From NCBI GenBank assembly GCA_008711295.1, contig VUYV01000121.1:2727610-2791609 (forward strand): a stretch of 64,000 nucleotides of DNA, given 5' to 3'. Positions 10,987 through 22,900 of this stretch are shown piece after piece. Under the pieces are notes generated by a model, which ran no database searches, had not been told where the DNA came from, and saw only the letters and a list, made by a program, of their open reading frames with translations. The translations under genes and the position numbers were made by a program. The stretch's first letter is position 1. Each line of letters opens with the position of its first letter. This DNA comes from Anarhynchus alexandrinus. Taxonomy: Eukaryota > Chordata > Aves > Charadriiformes > Charadriidae.

Positions 10987-13900
10987 CTAAAAGAAAAAAG
11001 AAAAAAAGAAAATTAACAAAAAGATTTTGTTCCCCACAGTTAGATGCAATCAAAGACCATTCCACACTCCTTGGAAGAAGCAGCTAAGAACATAAGCACA
11101 CATTTTGAGTAAACACTATTACACAGGCTTAACACACTAATATCTGAAAAGCCAACTTAGAGAAAAAAAAAAAAAAAAAAAAAAAGAGAAGACCACAGAT
11201 GCGTACTCTACTCCAGCACTGGGCTGAATGGATGTCCACGCAGGAGACATCAGCTTGTTCTAGCACAGCTGACGTCAAGCAGCAGACATCACGCTCTGCT
11301 CCCCATAGCATCAGCTTGTTAAGGCTCCTGCACTGCACCAGGAGAAATAACAGGTTTTACAGAAACAGCAAAGAGTTTGTTTAGCTGAAATGGCACTTCC
11401 ATCCTAAACACTGCTTGTTGATTATTTTTTTTTTTGAGAACGGAAGTATTTTCAAGTCTTTGTATTGTTTAAAAAGCACCATGCTGTTTCTTTAGCATCA
11501 GATATCCCTTACAAAATACATTACTCTTGCTTATCCTCATCCTAAAGGGGTGTGTGACATAACAACAGGCATATTGAGTCATAACAAAGTGTCACCTAGC
11601 AGCATACATAACATACACACTGTCTCCTGGGATGACTAGGGTAGTCATTAGAACAGGTCAGACTTCCCAAATACTCTCCGGACACCTGGCAATAAGTAGT
11701 TTAAGCACTTTGGTACAAAGGGGAAGTCTTCATATATCCAAATGTAGATCCTGTGTTGCTGCATGACTAGGGCAGAGATAGTCTCTTTTTCTTTCCTGAG
11801 ATCAAGATGGAAGGCAACTTAAGAGATGTGTACCTGCTACTCGGAGAAGCAAATGTTAGTTTTACTACCTATGAATACATAAGGACTGTTGTACCTGTGG
11901 ACAACCACGACAGTTTTAACCATGGCAGTAAAAAAAAATTTAAAAATCTTCCTGTGAAGAGGAAGAAACGGGACAAAAATATTTATCATTTCCATTCCTA
12001 TATTAAAGGTGATTTATTAATTTATTTTTTTTTTTACCTTAAATATCATCCTTTTAATCCATGGTTTTTCAGACAAGAAATCCAACAAAGAAAATCCAGG
12101 ATTGGGTCGGACAGCTGACATAGCTACCCAATATCCTCCAGAGCTGCTTAACCTGATATTATCTGGAAGACCAGGCATATTTTCAACAAACATATCTGCT
12201 CCACCTTTCATCAGCCCAGACACATAATACCTGAAAGTTATAGAGTATAGGATTAGGACATCTTAACTCAAGCAGTCTAAGTAATAAATAAAAGACCCAA
12301 AAGAAATTCACTTAAAAAAATATATTTTTTTTTTTCTCCTTAATTTGGTACAGGGAAATAAGGCATAGCCACATTCCTCCCCTCGAAAAAGTCAGCTTAC
12401 TCCTCTATGCTCAAGGAGCCCATGATGGAAAGATTATGCAGTCCAGATGTTTACAGTGAAAGAAAAAATTAAGTATTGAGGAAGGCCACCTTCTTTGCCA
12501 TTGATAACTAGGCATGAATAGAGTGTAGGGCTTCTTTTGTCATTCAACTCATTTATTTAAACAATATCTAAACAGAGAGTAGTAATAATTTCAGCAAAGT
12601 CATACCTCCTGATTCTAGCCATGGTTGTCTCCTGCACCAGGACAAAGTCTTCCGCAGGAGAGAGCTGGACACCATTGGGAAACCTCAGCCCCACCATTAA
12701 GACTTTTACTTCTTTTGTTACTGTGTCATATTCAAGCAGGCTAAAAAGAAAGTATTATATATGGTTTTAAGTGATGACAAATATGCATTCATCTTGGTTT
12801 CATTCTCCAGGCATTCTATGTTCTCTCACATGCACTTCACTTAAGTTAAAAAGGCAGAATAGCCAGAAAGCATTTGTTTATGAACACAGGAGAAATACTG
12901 AGCCACTTGAGATTGGCAGCATGAAGGATTTAGGCTGAACATAATGCTAACACTTTCCCTTTTAAAATCGGTGTTCCATGCAAGTCCTCGACAGAAAAAA
13001 GAATGTAATTTATTTCACTGCAGGTCTCATTAGCAACATCGACACATTCTCTCACCCTCTCCTGGGCAGTGCAGTGTTTGCACAGGTGGTTTATAAAGAG
13101 AAAGAACTTGAAGACCAAGGAAGTGGAGAAGTCCATTCCTACAGCTGAGTTTGCAATAAGTTAAATGCCTTGGGGAAGAGATACTTGCCGCCCATCATCT
13201 GTGCCTTCCATAACCAAGAATAAGTAGTCTCGTCTTTGCCATTTGCTACTGGAGTCAGTGAAGTAGATTTTCCTCCCATCCCGGGTCACTGTAAGATCAT
13301 TCACAAATGACAACTTCTGACCTTCAATTAGTGTTTGGGTTGACACAAGCATTTTTGTTTCACCTAGTTACAAAAAGAAGAAGAAAAAAAACCAACCACA
13401 CAAGACAAGCTTTTGTATGCCCTGCCATGGAAACGAGTTAAATACTAACATGAAATTAGAAGGCACTTCATATTTTTTCCATTCATGCCTCTGTTAAGTA
13501 GTGAGGTTTTGGGTTGTAATGGAAGAACTCAACACTGAATGTGAATGACCAGAATAAAAAACTCTTCAGAAAAACTGAAACAGTAGATGATGTTCCCTAT
13601 TGATAAGTGCCACACTTTTCACATTTCTGAAGCTCATATGCAACCAAGTGCAAACTCAGGTCCCAGCCTTGTAGAAAGATGCAGGCAAGCCAATCACTAC
13701 TCCCTCTTTCCCCATAAACCTGTAGGAAGAAAGAGTATTACTTTCTAAACATTAAAACATCAGCAGGTTCACTAAACTGCTCTGCCACCGTCAGCTCTGC
13801 CACGTATTACCAGGCAAATTATTAAGGTCACATCTCTAAAAACTAACCAAAATCTATTGAAGTCATCTTTGTGCATGGGGTTTGGGTTGGTTTGTTTGCT

Positions 13901-16900
13901 TGGTTTTGTCATGACTGAGCTAATATGGCACTGTCTGCTATGAAAAGGGGAGACCTTGATCATACCCTCCCAGAGCCACACCGTCTCAGCCCTTCAGTTC
14001 CATATCACCTAGGCATTTGGCTAGCCTCCCTCTCCCCTCCTAAAGCCAATCTGGAGATGTAAACTGTTAGAAAAATCAACCCTACATGAAAGCAACTATT
14101 GCTTTCCGACAGCACAGCTCCTAAAACTGTATATCCCTGACCCAGATCTCAACGAAAGGCATGATGCAACAGTGCCTTTCTCAGCAGCAACAAGCCACTT
14201 GATCTTCAGCTGCACCAAAATATACCTTTCTTCACTTTCTATAGACGGTGGTTACAGGGAAGTTAAGAGCTCTTCACTACACACAGCAAGATCAAGACAG
14301 AAACAAAAGTACAGCAAACATGACAAAAAGTTTATGTAACAGCAATTTTTTTCCCCCTTTATGAAAACTGAAATGGCTATGCAGAGCTTTATTCATGGAT
14401 CCTGAGGTACCAATCTTGACAACAAAAAGCATATGTCACCAGAAGATAAGCCACTCATAACTCTGATCCAGACAGACAGATATAGAGAGGAAGTGATTGC
14501 TACAAGAAAATAAATACCAAGTTCTTGCGTGGCATATTTCATCCAGACAGCTCCAAAACACTTTACAAAGAAGGCAGGCATTGTTTTGCCTGCAGTGTCT
14601 GTCGAACTGCAAATGAAGCTCAGATTTGTCAGTGGAAGAGAACTTCTGAGCAGAAAAGTCATACCTGTATCAGGATTAACTTCATAGAGTCCATAGTAAG
14701 CATCTGCCACAAAAAGAGTGTTATTTGGCCCAACTCTGATGCCCAGCGGTCTTCCACACGTTGGCTCATCTTCACGGGTTCCTTAAGAAACAATTTTAAA
14801 GTGGTTTTCCAAATAGAAATAAACACAAGGCACTCAGGCTACCTACATAGGTCAAACTCTAACAAAACTCTACAGCCAGCACCACACACATTCATTAAAG
14901 AAACGATTCTTACTTTCCTAGGTGTGAGTGAAACAGATATCCCCATGTTTTCACCAGTCTAGAGATAATCGTATAATTTGCCAAGCAGGTAGCTGGGTAA
15001 CAGCTGGCCTGAGTAGGGCTGAATGTCAGAAAACCAGATTTAACTAAATGCTTCTTCTCAGAAAGAATCAGTTTTACTGCGGGTTTCTTTTTCTTTTCTT
15101 TTTAAATAAAAAATAAATTAAAAAAAACACACACCTTGGAACTTTCTTCTTCTGGAAAGTTCTAACTCTGTCATGAAACAGCCAGTTTCTCAAGACATAG
15201 ACACTGAAGACTTCTATATGAGGAAGAAGGGGAATACTACAAACCTGAAAAATTTGTGTCTACTTGAGTCCTAAAGAACTAAGACCTTCAGAACATCTGT
15301 AGTTTGACATCTTAGAAAGAGAAACTTCCGGAGAGGGTAATCAGCTACAGCCTTTTCACTTCCCTCCCCAACTCAAGGAGAGCGAGACAGAAGCCTAGGC
15401 TCCCCACTACCTCTTTGACCCCAAAGAAATAGGATACCACAATCTTCCCACCTCTCCCAAGCTGTACAAATCATATGGAAATGAGCAGTGGAAAGATGAT
15501 TCTTCATATCCATCCCAAACCACATTCATACCTAGGCAGCAGCTGTAAGTCCAGCTTCCCATCAGCTAGCAGCAGACTTTGTTGGCTGTCCTACCTGTTA
15601 GGCAGCCAAGAGAGTGCTTCCAAATCAGTCCAGAGACTAATCACGTGAACATCCACTTAAAATTACCAAGCTAAAATGATGAATGTGTCAATGTGAGCTA
15701 CATAAAGACAACAACAGTTTCTGCCCGCAGTTTCTGCCTCACTGGCAACCAGCGCAGGGCTGCAGAACCTCATGTAAGCTTCTACATCGTTAGCATAAAC
15801 AAAACCACTCACAGACCCAACAAACACCAGCCAGGCTTCTCAGACTGCCCAGGCAGTACTGAGATGGCCAATGTTAAGCTGCCCCATAGAAATGGTTCTG
15901 TTAATAAACAGGCCACTACCAGTTTTTCCTCACTCAGTTCCAGAAATCTCATTAAATGAAGCAAATAAGTGGTTCAGAAAGAGGAGGGGAATTCAACAAG
16001 AAATAACTGTAGTTTACTGGTGAGAAAACAGAAGTATCCTGACCAATGGAAGATCCCCTCTAAAGCAGGTGGCAGCCACCACAACCCCCCTCTGTACTTA
16101 CAAACAGAGGAAGGGAAATCAACAAAATGCAAGGCAAAATTCTGTAGATGGGGAAGGTCATACTTATTTTCAAAAATCTTTCTCACTCGCACATTATCTC
16201 AGAGTTCATTCACTCGCACTTGTTTAGGAGCCCTCAGCTTTTATGGGGTGGCCCTCCACCTCAGAATCTTGCTAACTTCACCTTCCATAAATATTAGGCC
16301 AGGTTGCTGCCCATTTTTTTCTTATTTAGGATAGGTGCTTTTTCTAGAGGGACTAACAGGAAAAGGAATGTTATTTGCGATGCACTTCAACCTTGTCTTC
16401 CTCCCGGCATGAAGATGCAGGATGTTCTACTGACAAGTCATCCATGCCACAGCCTTGTAAGAGTGCAGGCCTTGTAATCATGACATAAAAAACCCATACT
16501 CCCAAATTTTACTGCTGGGAACAGCATCCTTTGTTATGAAGAGCACCCATTCCCATTCTTTTGGCCCTTTGTTCTGCTGTTCCTTCCAGCACTTATATAC
16601 ATATTTCCACTCATACTTCATTCACACAAATATTAATATTCCTGTTAAAAATCTCTACAGAGGAAGATATGCACTTGCATGAGCAATCCAGACAGAGCAC
16701 GAGTTTAATCAATATAAGCCCTGACCCAGACGTTTTCAGGTACACTATCAGGACTGTCACTCACCACAAGGACCATGACCAATCCTGGCTATTGTTTGTA
16801 TTTCCCCATCTTCAATTTTGACAATCTTCCCATCAGCTGTCCCAGTAAATAGCACATCTGCAAAAACAACAGGTGTGATTAGCTTGATCACAAAACCACA

Positions 16901-19900
16901 GTGGTAAACATCCTTCTATGTGATCCTTCTATTAGCATGAAGTAGAATTCATTTTTAAGATATAGTAAAGTAACAGTCTTCTTCAGTCATAGCAAAAGAA
17001 TAAAGAGGGAAGGGGAAAGATGAAGGCAAAGAAAAGTATTCAGTTAGATTTCTTCCAACTCAAAAAGAAGAGGAAGGATTTCAGCCTTAGGAGCTATGAA
17101 TATGGGATATGAAGCTTTTCATCTATAAGTGGTACAAATCTTTGGTTTAAGGTGGATGTAACAACTTAATGGCTAGTCATTGGACTGATCCCTCTGCACA
17201 AATTTCTACATCATCATAAAATGTGACCAGGCACTGCCTTGATCTAACCAATTCTCAAAGAGAGACTTGACTAGATAAAACTTCTCATTCTGATACAGTC
17301 CATATAGGCCGCTGGACACCTGGCAATGCTCATATTGTATCAGTTCTGGAGAAGAATGACAAAAACCGTAGCAATTGAACAGTCACCCAAACCAAAAGCA
17401 TTGTCAAATTACTGTGTTCATGCCAAGCCATGTGACAGCGTAAGACAGATTCACTGAATACAAACAACACACAAACTTTTCCATATAACCAAATTAAAGA
17501 CTGTTGAATTAGTAGAGCCCATTGCTTGGACTTTTCCATCTCCGATTTAACTGAAGTTTTTAGTTTGCTAATTACACTTTTAAAAGGGAATAAGAAGATG
17601 TTAACATTTATTCATACAAACTTATTCCCAATCAGGTTGATTAGTTTACCCATAGGTCAGTTGTCCCTTGCAGGAAAGTTTCCTTAAAGAGTTTCCAATG
17701 AGACTGACAAAACTAGGTAACAGAAAAGAATCAGTGGCTTCAGGTAATCACTTTAGCACATAGTTAGCACAGGTAGAAAAAGTGTAGTCTGAGGAAGGAA
17801 TTTACAGTAGTTTCCTGTTGTGTAAAACAATTTTTTTAAAGTCTTTTACTAACTTATTAGAACATATAGCACAAGGAAAATAAATTATATGGCTACTAAG
17901 CACCTCTTGTACTGAAGGATGTTTCAGTAAGGGCCTTGCTTGCAACTCCCACACCCTTTTCTTTTCACATTAAACCAGTTAAGGACTCATGTGAAGAGTA
18001 GTTTCTAGCCTTATCCCCTTCAGGAGACACAGGGAACAACCCCTGCACAAAGCTGGTTTCATACCAAGCAGGTGTCATGCCATTACAAGTCTACCCACCT
18101 CATTAAGAAGCTGCTCAGAGGCAGCGTGGGTTTGTGATTTCATGAGAACACATGTGCCGTAAGAGAGAAGTATAGGATGGCACCTATAATGCATGCAATA
18201 GCACTAAAATGTAAATATGTTATTTATCAATTTGAGATTTTTTACTGTCACATATAGCAAAAATTAAGACCAAAAAACTCAGCTCCCTCGGAGGCAACAG
18301 GCATTAAAAGAGTAGTTAGTACCCCGTAAATATTAATTCTCAGTTAAGAGCTAGCCAAATGAAAAACGGGACCACTCCCTCCAAACATAAGTAGCTCCAG
18401 ACTCCATTGCTGATGCTTTTAGTCATGGAAGACAAGGATTTTTGATCTGGCAACAAGATTTATTTTATACTGAAGAAAGAGGAGAAGAGCAGAATATAGA
18501 AGCCAGGTTTTGCTGCATAATGCAGTTATTTTTAAAAAAACCTGCATATTCAGAAGAGCTTCCAGAGTTTATTACCTAAGAGCTATATTGCTAAACAAAC
18601 CCTTATCAATGGAGCAACACTTAAAGACCCTTCCTTAAAAGCTTATTTAGTCAGTGCTTACCCCCAATATTGACAATAGACTCTGGTCCAACCAGCTGAT
18701 TTTCCCATAACCGCTCAGCTTTTCGTAACTCGATATTGGGCTCTAGCACGCCCGTCAGGAGGGGAGGTTCCTTCAAACTGCAAAACAGAACACAGACCTC
18801 ATGATCCTTTGCACAAATCAGCCAACACTCTTGAGCAACATACTGGATCTTTTCTTCCCCTAGCTTGCCAACTCCTGCAAACCTGATCTATGCTTTACAT
18901 ACAGCATATTTCAAAAAAGAAAACACAGCTGACAAGCTGAAAGATTGACTCTTGTTCATCAAGGATCATAATTTTCTGGTTCTGCTGATCAGAAAAGTTG
19001 CAGTTATGTATTCCTAAGACATATCTGGAAATCTATACAGCTTCAAGTCCAACAATACATTCCCCGTTCATCTATTTTACACAAATGCAAAGGATTTCAG
19101 CATTGCCACAACACAAAAGAATAACTGCTTTCTTACTCAGCTGAATGAGTTGTTTGTACCAGAATATTTTTCCTAAGTAGTTATCTGCAAATTCCTGAAC
19201 AAGAAGATTTTAAAATTTAAAAGCCTAGCATTTTAGAGTACACCAAGATCTGACACTGCATAGCATTTTCATCATGGAGAAAAAATAATTTTTAATTACT
19301 AATTAGCATACAACTACTGAAAACAGTGTTCCAGTTGTTTGAGCAGTAGGACACACATGCTTTTGTACCATACTGAAACATGTATTCTCGGTTCATGACA
19401 TCAATGCATTCCCATAGATAAAGACCAACTCAAAGGAATAAGTTGCACATAAACCTAAAGGGTATTAAACTGAAGTCTCAAAATGACAAAATAAGGTCCA
19501 GTGCAAGTCCTTATTCACATAAATAGCCAGGTCCAAGCCAACTGCAGTTCCAATTAACTAAGAGATATGGAGAAGGAAAGTAGTAAGACGCCTACACAGC
19601 TTCAACTTAAATACCAGGCTTCAAAGTACTATGCTTAAAAACCAGCCTTAACTGTGCTGACAAACTCAAATATGTTTCAGTCTCTTAGGTTCTTTAAAAC
19701 ACACACACAAACCAACTCAGTCTCCATGAGTTAAGGATTTCAAGTTATTACTAAAGCTGCATACATGCCCAGGGTGGTAAGCTCATTAGGTGTTCATTCA
19801 CAAGAGTATGCTAAGGCTCCCTAGGCCAAGTTTTGAAATACAACCATAAGCAAATGCCTTCCACCTGTAGAATCTTAAAAAGTTGAGGTTTGACTCCAAA

Positions 19901-22900
19901 ATCTGCCCAGGTTCACAGGATGCAGGACCTATTTGTCACCAACAACACTGCAACTCTACTGCTCATATGGTGAAAATCATCACAATTTCTAGAGCTTCAG
20001 TGACTGGGGGAAAAAGTGAACTGAAATTGCAAACTATAAGAGCCATGACAGTTGAGGAAACCAGGTTCACAAGACAAATAATTCAGAAGGAGAGAAAAAC
20101 ACATACTTTTTTCTGTCCGGCTACAGACAGCAAACTTTCCTTTAAGTACGTATTACTGCAGTTGCAAAGCCAACAGAATTACTAGCTCCTGTCCACAGAA
20201 GATCTACAGCAGAGTTGTCTTCACAATGCTAACACAAATTCATTTTCCACTCCTTCTTCCAAGCGTTACAGAGTTTCAGATGAGGATAACAGGCTTCAGA
20301 TATGGAACTCATTTGCTGGGAACTTTGGAAAGTTGTGTTTGCAAGCAGAAAATCTTCCCTGGGATCAATATTCTTCAAGACAGGCTCATAAAGCAAGAAC
20401 TAGAAATAAACCACAGTTGCAGGAATTTCACATGGAGTTTCACAGATCACATCTGCTTTTTTCTCCCCCCTCTTATTCCTCATTATTTCTAGTGGCTTAC
20501 AGGAATGATATCACTACTAGCAAACAAGATTTCTACGTGTTCTTTCACTGAAGGGATTGATTCAGACAGCATTTACCTCCTTGAGCTTTTTCAAAACATT
20601 TCATAAAAAAATCACACAGAATCATCCTATCTACTGTACAGACTGGAACCACTTCTGGCAGTGAAGCTAAGAAGCTAATTAGGAATGTACAGCAATATAC
20701 GCCAGTGATTTGGGCAGGAAGAAAAGTTCTCCCGGTCTTGTAAAAGAAGGGACTTAAAGTAAGAAATGTAAGCATGCAAAATACCATTACCTTGGACCAG
20801 AATCAGACCAGGACTATATAGTAGAAAAAGCACCATAGACATACCCTATTGGCTTTCAGAATTACTGTTCAGTTGCAACATATTTCAAGGAATTGGGTTT
20901 TGTTAAACCCAACCACAGCAGAAAGCATTTCATTATGATTTGCAATGAGGCTTATGTCTAATAGCCTATTGGCAAGACTTGTAAGTACTACCCTACCACA
21001 TTAACAGTTTATTTCAACTCTAGAGATATTTACAGTGCTGTTGTTCCTTTTCATTAAGGAATTATAGAGTTGATCATACATATTTAGCAGACTGAGCATT
21101 TTCACTTACTTCAAAATGCCAGAAGCACTAAACAGCCGGACTCCACTCTATGCTAGCAGTCAAAGTATTTCACACGCAACTTCTCCAGTCACAGGCCACA
21201 TCTCACGTAGCTGATTCACTGTTACACTACACATTTGATACAGACCTCAATTCAGATGTTTATGAAATCAGGCAGGGCAGAAGTCACCTAGCTGCACTAC
21301 TTTATGAGATCTGCATTTAAATATAACATCACCATATGGCTCCACTGGTACAAGGCACCAAATCAACCCAACGGTCAGGTTACCCATTTCCATTTCTATC
21401 CTCAGATAAACAGTCTCTCTTTGACAGAGCTATAATAGCAGGGGTACAGCTTAGTCCTTAGTGAAAACGCAGTTCTTACCTCACAGAAGGCAAGAGCGCC
21501 CATAAGTAATCACAAGCTCCACTGGCAGCTTGGACAGCAGAAAATAATTTTCTAGATTAATGATCAAAGAAAGTAATTCAGCTCCTTCCATGATTGGTAG
21601 TGACACAAAACTGCACAAGATGGCTCAGAAACAGACTGGGTATGCAAAGCAAGCCATGGCAATGGACAATAGGGCAATCACTCCCCAATTTCTTAATCCA
21701 GTTAGAACCACTTTTCACAGTTGACTCGTTTGCTGACCCCCCCCTCCCCCAACAGAACACATAAGAGAAGTTATGCTTCAACAACATTTATTTCAAAACA
21801 AAGCAACAATTTACCTTATAGGCTGAGGGTCTATAGGACAATCCAGTAGAACAGTTACTCCAAGCAGGGGCACAGTTACAGATGCAGCCAAAATCAAGAA
21901 GGTAACACCGAACACCTTGCTGCTGTAAGTACTGCCAAAACCAGACAAGAAATAGGATTAACACGCTAAGCTGTTTTAATATACAATAGTCTTTAAAAAT
22001 TCTTTAATAGCCTATTTTCTTCACAAACGGAACCAGGGATACTTCTGCCTGACCACCATCTTCAATTACCTTTAAGGTCCATTTTGAACTCATTGGGATA
22101 AGAGAAAGGCATATTTATCCAGTCTCAGCATACTGGCATCATATGAGGCAGAGTATTCTCATATACAGGCTTCATGCATGCGAAAAGTTACAGCTAACCA
22201 AAAAAACCCAAAACCAAAACAAACATCAAAACCCCATGGAATCAGTGGGAGGTGATGTTGTTTGGTTGAGTTATTTTTTAACTTGATCTTCAGTTTTGGC
22301 AATGGTTTCCATTAGAGGAAGTTAAATGAATGCTTGCTTAACTTATTGGACATTGATTTTAAACTCAAGCCCCAGCACACAAAAGAAATTAAGTATCTTC
22401 TATTTACCCATCAAAACACAACAAAAAAAGTAAGAACTGTTCTTCCACGGGAGAAAAACAGGTTTTGTTCTCAACAAGTTGAGAGGCATCAATCAGGCAT
22501 TTACAGAGGAAAGCACAGAGCCACACTCAACAAATCCTAGCCTTGAACTGGAAAAGCAGCTCCCACAATTTTAGCTACTCTGAACCATTCACTGGCACAG
22601 CCAGCCAGTGTCCTTGTAGTATCAATTAAATAAGGGCAAACAGTGCCTGATGGTTCTGCATTAATCCTTGGACCACTTCCACTGTTTTGCCCTTCATAGC
22701 CAATCATCCAGACAGTTGGAAATATGAACTACTGCCCAGAGCACAAATATCACAACTGGGGAGCTAATGACATGAACTTGCAGTACTGACCTCAGCATCA
22801 AGGTAACCTTTGGGATTATCAGCTGGAACAGCTAGGACAGAACTAGGCCCGGATTTGGTCACTGCTTGCATGCACAGTGTACAGAAGTTGGAATATTCAT

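Noticed and set aside
20600..20660. CAGAATCATCC segment resembling the CR1 3' tail
   Set aside because: The match is under 12 bases and the flanks do not continue into CR1.
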